A DNA stretch of 11,988 nucleotides from HyVt-560 sp964577195 (GCA_964577195.1 CAZNYF010000088.1:1-11988); one strand, 5' to 3'; positions 1 to 6,912 are shown, numbered from the stretch's first letter. Notes: a model not told the origin generated them from the letters alone. Numbers and translations are program-made.

Positions 1-1
1 T

Positions 2-61
2 TCACAGCGACGCCTTGATCTGAACGCCTTGGTTTACGCTGATACGTCATTATCAGCTTGA
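2..61 (+). CDS. 3' end of an unidentified upstream gene (partial)
   Basis: An open frame enters from the left edge and ends at TGA 59-61, encoding SQRRLDLNALVYADTSLSA. The stop codon abuts the AAGGA ribosome-binding site (61-65) of the next gene, the usual layout of co-transcribed genes. Nineteen residues are too few to identify a family, and an accidental open frame of this length is possible. The reading rests only on the stop/SD arrangement. Confidence 0.35.
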   Translation, partial: SQRRLDLNALVYADTSLSA

Positions 62-76
62 AGGAACACTATCTGT

Positions 77-493
77 ATGCACGCAATTAATCTGAGAACT
101 GTTTTAGTGACGATTACCGTCGTCTTCAGCCTTACGGCGTGTCATCAAGAACAAAACCAGGAAGTCTCGCCCCAGCCCCAGCCGAGTAAATTTCCGCAAC
201 GGCAATCGGCAGCAGAGCATCCCCCAATGGTGGAAGGTACTATCGACGCTCTGCCTGAGCTGGTGATTGAGGCGAGAGCCGAAAAGATTAAAAAAATGCA
301 GACGTTTGAGCAACCAGCCGAGGCAAGCAACACAACTCCCGGTAAACGCGAGCAGCTATCGAAAGTGACAAAAAATAACCTCGCCTTGGCGGAGAAAATA
401 AAGGCACTGGAAGAAAGACTAAAGCAAAAAGAAGCAGTCTCTCAGCAAATTACCAAAAAAATCAAAAGTGTCAAAAACCAGCTAAATCAATAG
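77..493 (+). CDS. small coiled-coil lipoprotein, function unknown
   Basis: Predicted 138-residue lipoprotein. The N-terminus is a type II signal peptide: a short charged start (Arg7), a hydrophobic core at about 8-19, and lipobox LTAC with the lipidated cysteine at residue 22. The residues after Cys are His-Gln-Glu with no Asp at +2, so by the E. coli rule it would go to the outer membrane. Residues 23-60 are rich in Gln and Pro and look like a flexible linker. Residues about 93-136 are Lys/Glu-rich with heptad-like spacing, consistent with a coiled coil. The start is supported by AAGGA at 61-65, 11 bases before the ATG. It lies just before a wecG-family glycosyltransferase, so a role in polysaccharide export or envelope anchoring is possible but only inferred. 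I do not recognise a named family. Confidence 0.75.
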   Translation: MHAINLRTVLVTITVVFSLTACHQEQNQEVSPQPQPSKFPQRQSAAEHPPMVEGTIDALPELVIEARAEKIKKMQTFEQPAEASNTTPGKREQLSKVTKNNLALAEKIKALEERLKQKEAVSQQITKKIKSVKNQLNQ

Positions 494-608
494 ATTGCCT
501 GTTCTGATTTCATTATGAAAAATAATTGTCTGAACTGTTGCCAGTTGCGTAATGTCAATTGGGTTGTAGAAGACTTAATTTGGCCAACAAAGCAGATACC
601 TTTTGTCG

Positions 609-1427
609 ATGGTCAATAACAACAACAATAACAACAAATTAGATCAACAGCCTATGAATGCACTGAGTGTGATTTGTGGATTCCCCGTTTTAAATGGTGA
701 TTCAGAAGAAATTATTAGCGATATTCGATATCGCGCTGCAAACCGCTTGGGTGGTTGGGTGGTAACACTCAATCTTGAAATGCTATCTAAAGTTAATCGT
801 GATCAGAGTTATCGGCAATTGCTTGATGAGGCGGACATGTATATCGCTGACGGAATGCCGGTTGTCTGGGCCTCCTCTTATGGAAAGCATCGTGGCGCAA
901 TGCCCATCAAAGAGCGCACCACAGGTGTCGATATTGTTGATCAATTGCTCCAGCTCAAGGACATTCCCCGGTTTGCCATTATCGGCGGCGAACAGCCGCA
1001 GAAAACGCTCGATCTGTATCCCGGAGCCAATCAAGCTTGCCGGTTTCTTTTTGATGGTGTTATAGATCTCAGCCCCAATCAGGTCGTGCATTTTGCAGAT
1101 CAAATTATTCAACAAAAAATAGAAGTGGTTTTCGTTGCGTTGGGTGTGCCAAAGCAGGACTTGATGGCGAAGGCACTCCGAAAACTCGCGCCAGATGCGG
1201 TATATATTGGTGTGGGTGGCTCTTTTCAGATGCTTTCTGCAGAAGGGAAACGTGCGCCACAGTGGATGCGAACCAGCGGGCTTGAATGGTTCTATCGCCT
1301 GGTCAGTGAGCCGGGTAGGTTATGGAAACGCTATTTGGGTCACTATCCACCCGGTGCTTTGTATTTGCTTAAAGATACTTTTCTGCAGCGAGCTGACGAC
1401 GCAGCAGAAAAAACACCAGTAAAATAG
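609..1427 (+). CDS. WecG/TagA/CpsF-family glycosyltransferase
   Basis: Family GT26 glycosyltransferase, which transfers a sugar (often N-acetylmannosaminuronic acid or a related sugar) from a nucleotide donor to a lipid-linked acceptor at the inner face of the membrane during polysaccharide or teichoic-acid-type synthesis. Visible family motifs (numbered from the TTG at 603): TLN at 55-57, ADGMPVV at 82-88 with the Asp that serves as putative base in TagA, ERTTG at 104-108, GVPKQ at 181-185 and a GVGGSF segment at 203-208. The C-terminal WFYRL...RLWKRYL stretch resembles the basic membrane-contact tail of the family. The start is uncertain: TTG 603, ATG 609 or ATG 654 are all in frame and none has a good Shine-Dalgarno. 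Starts at 603 or 609 include a run of seven Asn, while conserved sequence begins near the ATG at 654. The substrate cannot be read from sequence. Its 3' end overlaps the convergent permease gene by 59 bases. Confidence 0.88.
   Translation: MVNNNNNNNKLDQQPMNALSVICGFPVLNGDSEEIISDIRYRAANRLGGWVVTLNLEMLSKVNRDQSYRQLLDEADMYIADGMPVVWASSYGKHRGAMPIKERTTGVDIVDQLLQLKDIPRFAIIGGEQPQKTLDLYPGANQACRFLFDGVIDLSPNQVVHFADQIIQQKIEVVFVALGVPKQDLMAKALRKLAPDAVYIGVGGSFQMLSAEGKRAPQWMRTSGLEWFYRLVSEPGRLWKRYLGHYPPGALYLLKDTFLQRADDAAEKTPVK
615..635 (+). repeat. AAY trinucleotide repeat encoding seven Asn
   Basis: Seven consecutive AAT/AAC codons follow the second possible start codon of the glycosyltransferase. The repeat unit is three bases, so slippage would change the length of an Asn tract without shifting the frame. 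If the real start is ATG 654, the repeat is in the untranslated leader. Confidence 0.8.
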
Positions 1428-2727
1428 CGGGTATCCCAACGGTGGCTGCATAGATAAAAAAGAACGAATAGCCCTGCGCATCGACAATCACCCCGGAGAA
1501 CCCCCCAAGCAACTTCGCAGGTAAGGTCATTAGAGAGCTGAATAGTGCGTATTGCGTAGCGGTATAAGCTTTGTTGGTGAGGCCGGAAAGGTAAGCAATA
1601 AACGCAGAGGTAGCGAGCCCTCCGCTGAGGTTATCTGCCGAAATCACCGTTGCCAGTAGCGCCAGACTTGGCTCATTAACGGCGAGTAATGCGAATAGAC
1701 AGTTGGTTACCGCGACGAGAATAGAACCCGCCAGCAAGGGCTTCATCACGCCATAACGCGTCACCAATATTCCGCCGAGCGCCGCTCCGAAAATAGTCAT
1801 GAAAAAGCCGAACACTTTGGTGACATCAGCGATCTCTTTTTTGCTGAAACCAAGATCAAGGTAGAACGGATTAGCCATGACACCCATCGTAATGTCGCTG
1901 ATCTTGTAAATTGCGATCAGCAATAGAATCCATACTGCCAATTTTCCATTGCGGGTGAAGAATTCTACAAAGGGCGTAACAAGAGCGTTGGCAAACCAGC
2001 TGGTAATTCGACTAAAAAGGTTGCCAGACTGTGCGCCGAGGCTAGCAGCTTGAGCGATTTTCTTTTCCAGTGCCTCGGTGGCTTTGGTGAGTGTGTGGTC
2101 TGGCTCACGGATTACCAGGGTGGTGATCACGCCCACGCTCATTAGTGCCGCCATACCTAAATAAGCCATCTTCCAGGAGCTGAATTCGGCGATGTAAAAC
2201 GCTCCGGCACCCGCAGCCAGTAATGCTAATCGGTAGCCAAATACATAGGTCGCGGCCATCGCTCCCTGATATTCCTCATCCATCGCTTCGATTCGATAGG
2301 CATCGATGACGATGTCCTGAGTGGCGGAAGAAAACGCTACCAGTACCGCCAGGATAGCGATCATGGTTGTCTCGGTTTGAGGGTTTGTCATTGCCATTGC
2401 AGCGAGTCCTGCGGCAATGCCAAATTGTGCCACTAGCATCCAGGAACGACGTTTACCCAACCAGGGTGTGAGCAGCGGTAGTGGCAATCTGTCGATTACC
2501 GGCGCCCAGAAAACCTTGATGGAATAGGTGATTCCCACCCAGCTAAAAAAGCCAATCACACTGCGACTGATGCCTTCATCGTGCAGCCATGCCGAGAGTG
2601 TTGAGAACACCAGTAAAAACGGTAAACCTGCGGCAAATCCGAGAAAAATCATGCCGAAAACGCGCGGGCGGGTGTACACTAGCAGCGCGCTTTTCCAGTC
2701 ATGTAAAGTGTCAGGTTTTGTACTCAA
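1369..2727 (-). CDS. ampG: AmpG-like muropeptide permease (MFS)
   Basis: 452-residue major facilitator protein with about 12 hydrophobic segments. The N-terminal half carries AmpG-type motifs: GLPFLLVFSTLSAWL at about 34-48, KVFWAPVIDRLPLP at 71-84 and GKRRSWML at 91-98. AmpG imports GlcNAc-1,6-anhydromuropeptides from the periplasm for cell-wall recycling, which in many gammaproteobacteria feeds the AmpR/AmpC beta-lactamase signal. The start codon is TTG (2725-2727), supported by GGAG at 2734-2737 about six bases upstream; no ATG fits better. It is shorter than E. coli AmpG (491 residues), so a general AmpG-family transporter is an alternative. It converges with the glycosyltransferase gene and overlaps its coding 3' end by 59 bases, so neither has room for an intergenic terminator. 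Confidence 0.88.
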   Translation of the reverse strand: MSTKPDTLHDWKSALLVYTRPRVFGMIFLGFAAGLPFLLVFSTLSAWLHDEGISRSVIGFFSWVGITYSIKVFWAPVIDRLPLPLLTPWLGKRRSWMLVAQFGIAAGLAAMAMTNPQTETTMIAILAVLVAFSSATQDIVIDAYRIEAMDEEYQGAMAATYVFGYRLALLAAGAGAFYIAEFSSWKMAYLGMAALMSVGVITTLVIREPDHTLTKATEALEKKIAQAASLGAQSGNLFSRITSWFANALVTPFVEFFTRNGKLAVWILLLIAIYKISDITMGVMANPFYLDLGFSKKEIADVTKVFGFFMTIFGAALGGILVTRYGVMKPLLAGSILVAVTNCLFALLAVNEPSLALLATVISADNLSGGLATSAFIAYLSGLTNKAYTATQYALFSSLMTLPAKLLGGFSGVIVDAQGYSFFFIYAATVGIPAILLVFFLLRRQLAAEKYL

Positions 2728-2810
2728 CTTTAGCTCCGTGAATTTTTAGCAATCATCTTCCACCGCAGAGATCTTTCTGTTCTACGTGTGTTGCGAAAAG
2801 TAGGGTTTGC

Positions 2811-2924
2811 ATGATACAGACAAACCAAAGATTGAACTCAATAGAGAATAATGCCTCTTACTTACAGGTACCACTGATTGAGCAATTGCTTGAGAGGTTT
2901 TGCCACGAATATATCGAGAATTAG
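2811..2924 (+). CDS. possible 37-residue mini-ORF, unrecognised
   Basis: ATG 2811 to TAG 2922-2924, preceded by AGGG (2802-2805) at five bases' spacing. The product begins MIQTNQRLNSIENNAS and ends LLERFCHEYIEN, with an amphipathic-looking C-terminal half. No signal peptide or family is recognised. It could be a real small protein, a leader peptide ahead of the inverted repeat and acyltransferase, a decayed gene start, or chance. The SD spacing is the only positive sign. Confidence 0.22.
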   Translation: MIQTNQRLNSIENNASYLQVPLIEQLLERFCHEYIEN

Positions 2925-2939
2925 CGGTGCTATTGTCCA

Positions 2940-2976
2940 CTAGTGCTCCAACAACATAATGTTGTTGGACCACTAG
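2940..2976. repeat. 16-bp near-perfect inverted repeat, 5-base loop
   Basis: The left arm (2940-2955) CTAGTGCTCCAACAAC and right arm (2961-2976) GTTGTTGGACCACTAG pair at 15 of 16 positions, with a single C-C mismatch, around the loop ATAAT. It ends 15 bases before the acyltransferase ATG. No T-run follows, so it is a poor intrinsic terminator on the plus strand. It could be an operator, an mRNA hairpin near the ribosome-binding site, or two abutted ends of a small mobile element. Confidence 0.85.
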
Positions 2977-2991
2977 AACAGCGCCAGGGTT

Positions 2992-3600
2992 ATGACTATC
3001 AGCGTAATAAAAAAAATACTAAAACACTTAGCGATGGAACACGGAAAGGCCATAAATTTGTACGTAAAAATTTGTCGCCCCAGAAATGATGAATACGCTG
3101 CACTATTAAAAAAGCGAGAAACATTGTTTTCAATGGGCGACGATTGCCTGATAAATTCTAATTTAGTTACTACCAATCCAAAATTTGTGCGTTTAGGTAA
3201 TAACGTTTGTTTGTCGAGTTGTACTCTGCTCGGACATGATGGCTGTGTTGCTGTTTTGAACAAGGCATATAACGTAAAACTCGATTCAGTCGGGAAAGTT
3301 GACATTAAAGACAATGTTTTTATTGGTATGGGCGTTATCGTTATGCCGGGTATTACCATCGGTCCTAATGCAATCGTTGCAGCCGGGGCTGTAGTGACTA
3401 AAGATGTCACCGAAGGCAGCATTGTGGGAGGTGTCCCCGCACGCTCAATCGGCCGCGTTGATGATCTGGTAGAAAAATTAAAAATACAAACAAGCGAACT
3501 GCCCTGGGCTGACCTAATCTCGCAGCGTAACGGTGACTATGATCCTGACATAGAGCCTGAGTTAGAACGGCTTAGGGTCAAACATTTTTTCGGTCAGTAA
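2992..3600 (+). CDS. hexapeptide-repeat (left-handed beta-helix) acyltransferase
   Basis: 202-residue member of the LbH acyltransferase superfamily, which usually form trimers and transfer acetyl or another acyl group from acyl-CoA to a sugar or amino acid. Residues about 47-150 show isoleucine/valine-patch hexapeptide repeats (GDDCLI, GNNVCL, KDNVFIGMGVIVMPGITIGPNAIVAAGAVVTKDV), ending in the typical SIVGGVPARSIG cap at 143-154. The likely catalytic histidine is His82 in LLGHDGC. The C-terminal 50 residues are charged and may fold outside the helix. The ATG at 2992 is weakly supported (AGGG at 2987-2990 is too close); ATG 3034 is an alternative that would shorten the N-terminal helix. Proximity to a GT26 glycosyltransferase suggests O- or N-acetylation in surface polysaccharide synthesis, an inference only. 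It converges with the exonuclease gene across 13 bases. Confidence 0.85.
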   Translation: MTISVIKKILKHLAMEHGKAINLYVKICRPRNDEYAALLKKRETLFSMGDDCLINSNLVTTNPKFVRLGNNVCLSSCTLLGHDGCVAVLNKAYNVKLDSVGKVDIKDNVFIGMGVIVMPGITIGPNAIVAAGAVVTKDVTEGSIVGGVPARSIGRVDDLVEKLKIQTSELPWADLISQRNGDYDPDIEPELERLRVKHFFGQ

Positions 3601-3613
3601 TCACGACGTTACC

Positions 3614-4387
3614 TTAGAATTCCAGATCATAGTCCATTGTTAGCGGTGCATGGTCAGAGAACCGTTCGTCGCGATACACAGAAACTGATTTCACGGTGCC
3701 TTTAAGCTTGGGTGACATGATCTGATAATCAATCCGCCAGCCGGTATTATTTGCCCACGCCTGACCACGATTCGACCACCATGTGTATTGCTCTTCAAGT
3801 TGATTTACTTCGCGAAAGCCATCGATATAGCCTAGCTCATCAAACAAGGTGTCCAGCCAGGCACGTTCATGCGGCAGAAATCCGGAGTTCTTTTGGTTGG
3901 GTCGCCAGTTCTTCAAGTCGATCTGTTTATGCGCAATATTCCAGTCCCCGCAAATGATGTAGTCGCGATGCTTGCGTTTGAGTGACTTCAAGTGATTCAT
4001 AAAGAAAGTCATAAACCGCTCTTTGGATTCTTGACGATGATCGCCTGAGGAGCCGGAGGGTGCGTACAGAGAAATTACAGCCAGCTTTCCAAACCAGGCC
4101 TCTACGTAACGTCCCTCATCATCAAATTCAGCACAGCCCATTTTGGTAATAATTTTATCGGGGGTTTTTCGAGCATACAGTGCAACGCCGCTATAGCCTT
4201 TTTTAATCGCATCGACATAAGTGCAGTTGTAACCTGCAGGATGAAAAACTTCATCTTCTAGCTGATGTACTTGTGCTTTGGTTTCCTGAATACAAATGAC
4301 ATCGGCTTTTTGTTTGGCGAGCCAAAGAAAGACATTTTTTCTTGCAGCGGCACGGATGCCGTTGGCATTTAGGGTAATTATTCGCAT
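3614..4387 (-). CDS. xthA: exodeoxyribonuclease III / AP endonuclease (Xth/ExoA type)
   Basis: 257-residue endonuclease/exonuclease/phosphatase-fold enzyme. It should cut DNA 5' of abasic sites and remove 3' blocking groups in base-excision repair, using a divalent metal. The expected catalytic residues are present: Asn7, Glu35 (IQETKA), Tyr108 (SLYAPSG), Asp148 and Asn150 (GDWNIA), Asp220, and the terminal Asp245-His246 pair in FSDHAP. The pattern KNWRPNQKNSGFLPHERAW is shared with the Pseudomonas ExoA/Crc group. Crc has lost the catalytic residues, whereas here they are intact, so an active nuclease is the better call. The ATG at 4385-4387 has no strong Shine-Dalgarno, but the conserved N-terminus MRIITLNANGIRAA fixes the start. 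The gene is transcribed away from the GGDEF-EAL gene. Confidence 0.93.
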   Translation of the reverse strand: MRIITLNANGIRAAARKNVFLWLAKQKADVICIQETKAQVHQLEDEVFHPAGYNCTYVDAIKKGYSGVALYARKTPDKIITKMGCAEFDDEGRYVEAWFGKLAVISLYAPSGSSGDHRQESKERFMTFFMNHLKSLKRKHRDYIICGDWNIAHKQIDLKNWRPNQKNSGFLPHERAWLDTLFDELGYIDGFREVNQLEEQYTWWSNRGQAWANNTGWRIDYQIMSPKLKGTVKSVSVYRDERFSDHAPLTMDYDLEF

Positions 4388-4485
4388 AGAAGAAGGCTGT
4401 TGCTCGAAATGATTTCAGCTTATTCTCACCTGCGTTGAGGAAATGGTCAAAATATACTTGGCTTGCCGGATAAAACCTCTCTAAG

Positions 4486-4501
4486 TGTGACGCTGTTCAC
4501 A
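4486..4501. promoter_or_regulatory. candidate CRP/Vfr binding site
   Basis: TGTGACGCTGTTCACA is an exact TGTGA-N6-TCACA palindrome, the core of the CRP consensus. Its centre (4493.5) lies about 40 bases upstream of the start point expected from the TTTAAT at 4521-4526, which fits a class II CRP-activated promoter firing towards the GGDEF-EAL gene. It is also about 100 bases upstream of the exonuclease start, so action on that gene cannot be excluded. Confidence 0.7.
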
Positions 4502-4520
4502 TAATTATGGAGGCAATACG

Positions 4521-4526
4521 TTTAAT
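4521..4526 (+). promoter_or_regulatory. candidate -10 box of a CRP-dependent promoter
   Basis: TTTAAT matches TATAAT at five of six positions. The predicted start near 4533 would give a leader of roughly 280 bases before the ATG at 4816. There is no clear -35, as expected if an activator replaces it. The call depends on the neighbouring CRP-type palindrome. Confidence 0.45.
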
Positions 4527-4751
4527 TGATAGTGCCATCAGTTGAGCTCCAAAGACAAATATGAAATTTATAATAATCAATTAGATAAAAATAGTTTCTA
4601 GTATTTACTTAAGGCGTTACTTGTATCCTTACAGGGTAAATGTTTGTTCGCAATTCGCTATCTAACTGAAATAGCGATATTTAATAAGCTCCCGGATTCT
4701 CCTTAAAATTCGCAAAATCTTCTCCCATATTTCTCAATTGTGGATAAGCAG

Positions 4752-4793
4752 CTAGACTGGATGTCTAGTGTCATACGATTACGCGATGACACT
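4752..4793 (+). promoter_or_regulatory. two adjoining hairpins before the GGDEF-EAL ribosome-binding site
   Basis: First stem: CTAGAC (4752-4757) with GTCTAG (4763-4768), loop TGGAT. Second stem: AGTGTCAT (4767-4774) with ATGACACT (4786-4793), 11-base loop. The arms are exact complements and share A4767-G4768, so the two full stems cannot form together. The second ends 11 bases before AAGGA (4805-4809). They may be RNA structure controlling translation or DNA operators for a dimeric regulator. Confidence 0.6.
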
Positions 4794-4815
4794 CCGTAGT
4801 ATTCAAGGATGAACT

Positions 4816-6414
4816 ATGTCTGATCTGCACCTGAAAAATCTCATAACTACCGGATTCGCTTCTTTTTTTCTGCTGTTGGCAGTTCAAGCAAGCATGTTAT
4901 TTTTCAGTGAACTACAGCTGACTAACGGGGTTTTGCTGGCGACTACTTTTGTCATCCTGCTGATTGGCGGGTTCATCGCTTTTTATGTCACTCGTCAAAT
5001 TCAACAAAAAGAAACGGCCTGTCATGTTGAGACCGCGAAGGCGCGTAACGCGATAGAAAAATTGCGCTGGCAAGCGACGCATGATTCTTTAACGAGGCTG
5101 GTAAATCGGCGGGAATTTCGCCGTCGTGTTATTACGGCCTGTCGACAAGCGGAAAAATCCGGTGCGCATCATGTTATTGCGCAAATCAATTTGGACAGGT
5201 TTAAGACGATTAATGATCATTGCGGACATCGCGCTGGCGATACGCTGTTAAGCCAGCTACCCGGCTTACTAAAAGAAGCACTGACTGAAAAAGATACCCT
5301 CGCCAGGATCTCTGGTGACGAATTTGCCTTGTTACTCCCCGATACTGACATGATGCGCGGCAAGGTCGTGGCGGAACAGTTGCGCAAAATTGTCAGTAAT
5401 TTTCGATTTTCCTGGGATAACCGAGATTTTGAAGTGGGTGCGAGTATTGGTGTGGTTCCGATCAACCAAAAATATTGTCACTTACAGGAAGTATTGACAG
5501 CGGCTGATACCGCTTGCTTTGAGGCGAAAACCTCTGGTCGAAATCGTGTCTGCGTGCTTGAGTCTTGTGACCAGCTACTGGCAGAGCGCCAGGGTAATGT
5601 GCGGTGTGCTCAGGAATTGCCACGTGCTATTCGCAGTAACCGCATGGAGCTTTATGCACAGGAGATTTGTCCTCTTTGGGCCAATGAACCAGGTCACTAT
5701 TATGAGCTGCTGGTACGCTTGAACCTGGAAAATGGCAAGCAAATGAGCCCAAAACAATTCATTCCAGTGGCCGAGCAATATGGTTTGGCAGTTGATCTGG
5801 ATCGCTGGGTGATCTATCAGGCGCTGACTTGGTTGGGTGAGCAAAATCAGGCTGCTGCGCTCTGTTCGCTGGGTGATGAAAGTGATTGTTACTGTAAATT
5901 ATCAATCAATCTTTCAGGCCAGTCGATATCAGATACAAGCTTTTTGAGCGAAGTTTTGAGTATGCTCAATGAAGCAAACGTGAATCCCAGTCAGTTGGTT
6001 TTTGAGATTACTGAAACAGCGGCGGTGACAAACCTTTCGGCAGCGCAGCACTTTATCAAAATGCTACACCAGCAAGGGTGCAAGTTTGCTTTGGATGATT
6101 TCGGCAGTGGCATGTCATCGTTTGGTTATTTGCAAAAGCTGGATATTGATTACGTTAAAATTGATGGCAGTCTGGTCAGTAAGATTGCGGAAGGTGGGTC
6201 TGAAAATGCAATGATTAATGCGATTGTTCACGTTGCCCAGAGTGTGGGGGCGAAGACCATCGCCGAGTATGTTGAAGATAAACTGACGCAAAGCCTGCTC
6301 GAATCGGCTGGTGTGGACTATGTGCAGGGGTATTTGATTCATAAGCCAGTGCCACTACAGAGCATCGGCTCTGTATTGACAGCAGATAGCAGGCAGATGA
6401 CATTGGCTGTGTAA
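4816..6414 (+). CDS. membrane GGDEF-EAL cyclic di-GMP turnover protein
   Basis: 532-residue protein with two N-terminal transmembrane segments (about 9-30 and 37-58), a short linker, a GGDEF domain (about 85-248) and an EAL domain (about 262-520). GGDEF domains make cyclic di-GMP and EAL domains hydrolyse it. The GGDEF signature reads SGDEF (166-170), with Asp127 (INLDRF) and the THDSLTRLVNRREF opening conserved. The inhibitory RxxD site is TEKD (157-160), so product inhibition is probably lost. The EAL signature is ELL (297-299). The other phosphodiesterase residues appear intact: Asn365, Glu397 (EITE), Asp427-Asp428 (DDFGSG), Lys448 (VKIDG), Glu484 (AEYVE) and Gln504 (VQGY). I infer mainly a phosphodiesterase, with cyclase activity possible. 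There is no periplasmic sensor of note, since the loop between membrane segments is only a few residues. Start supported by AAGGA at 4805-4809. Confidence 0.93.
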   Translation: MSDLHLKNLITTGFASFFLLLAVQASMLFFSELQLTNGVLLATTFVILLIGGFIAFYVTRQIQQKETACHVETAKARNAIEKLRWQATHDSLTRLVNRREFRRRVITACRQAEKSGAHHVIAQINLDRFKTINDHCGHRAGDTLLSQLPGLLKEALTEKDTLARISGDEFALLLPDTDMMRGKVVAEQLRKIVSNFRFSWDNRDFEVGASIGVVPINQKYCHLQEVLTAADTACFEAKTSGRNRVCVLESCDQLLAERQGNVRCAQELPRAIRSNRMELYAQEICPLWANEPGHYYELLVRLNLENGKQMSPKQFIPVAEQYGLAVDLDRWVIYQALTWLGEQNQAAALCSLGDESDCYCKLSINLSGQSISDTSFLSEVLSMLNEANVNPSQLVFEITETAAVTNLSAAQHFIKMLHQQGCKFALDDFGSGMSSFGYLQKLDIDYVKIDGSLVSKIAEGGSENAMINAIVHVAQSVGAKTIAEYVEDKLTQSLLESAGVDYVQGYLIHKPVPLQSIGSVLTADSRQMTLAV

Positions 6415-6554
6415 AGGCACTTCTTGTAATACAAGCACCACTGATAAAACCCTGAACAGCTGCCTAACGAAATTTAAACTGAGTTGTCATCAGGTCGCAA
6501 CAGACAAGCTTCGTGGTAGAGTCGTTTGCCCAATGACTTTAAAAAATAAAGACC

Positions 6555-6899
6555 ATGACCGACTGTATATTTTGTAAAATTGCTGCTGGCGAGATACCTG
6601 CTGATATCGTTTATCAAAATGATGATGTTGTTGTATTTAAAGACCTGAGCCCACAAGCGCCGGTTCATCTTCTGGCAATTCCTCGTGTACATATTTCTAC
6701 GATTAATGATTTAAAAGAATCTGATGCCAGCACCATGGGACGATTGTTTCTGGCAGCCAAAGAGGCCGCATCTGATGCAGGGCTCACAGACGCAGGCTAT
6801 CGGACCGTAATGAATTGTGGGGAAGCGGCAGGGCAAAGCGTCTTTCACGTACATTTACATATCTTGGGCGGGCGCACACTCACCTGGCCTCCTGGATGA
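6555..6899 (+). CDS. hinT: HIT-family purine nucleoside phosphoramidase (HinT-like)
   Basis: 114-residue histidine-triad protein, the usual length for HinT. The family hydrolyses adenosine phosphoramidates and aminoacyl-adenylates as a cytoplasmic dimer. The triad motif HVHLHIL is at 98-104 (His98, His100, His102). Other landmarks are the CIFCKIAAGEIPA opening, the FKDLSPQAPVHLL strand with IPRVHI, and the C-terminal GGRTLTWPPG, which matches the GGR-L-WPPG end of the family and shows the gene is complete 13 bases before the gap. There is no strong Shine-Dalgarno, but the conserved N-terminus supports ATG 6555. It follows the GGDEF-EAL gene after 140 bases with no clear terminator, so co-transcription is possible. 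Confidence 0.94.
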   Translation: MTDCIFCKIAAGEIPADIVYQNDDVVVFKDLSPQAPVHLLAIPRVHISTINDLKESDASTMGRLFLAAKEAASDAGLTDAGYRTVMNCGEAAGQSVFHVHLHILGGRTLTWPPG

Positions 6900-6912
6900 A
6901 ACAGGAAACGTT

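Larger units (their letters stand above)
2728..2991. other. intergenic region between ampG-like and acyltransferase genes
   Basis: 264 bases between divergent genes. It should hold both promoters, but I find no convincing -35/-10 pair. It contains the mini-ORF at 2811-2924 and the inverted repeat at 2940-2976 listed separately. Confidence 0.5.
4388..4815. other. 428-bp regulatory intergenic region
   Basis: Divergent intergenic stretch, AT-rich from about 4500 on, without a credible gene. It holds a CRP-type palindrome (4486-4501), a -10-like TTTAAT (4521-4526), an isolated perfect TATAAT (4569-4574) without a well-spaced -35, a weak hairpin CGCTAT/ATAGCG (4656-4676), and two hairpins directly before the GGDEF-EAL ribosome-binding site (4752-4793). 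I looked for the conserved core of the GEMM cyclic di-GMP riboswitch by eye and did not see it. Confidence 0.7.

Noticed and set aside
2782..3422. Minus-strand open frames of 63 and 149 codons opposite the acyltransferase and the intergenic region
   Set aside because: The longer one is a shadow of the acyltransferase frame, whose protein has clear hexapeptide repeats. The shorter one has no start signal or family likeness.
4533..4815. Cyclic di-GMP riboswitch in the leader of the GGDEF-EAL gene
   Set aside because: The GEMM conserved core was not seen by eye. A covariance-model search would be decisive.
6422..6436. CTTGT-AAT-ACAAG after the GGDEF-EAL gene as a terminator
   Set aside because: A five-base AT-rich stem with a three-base loop and no T-tract; too weak.
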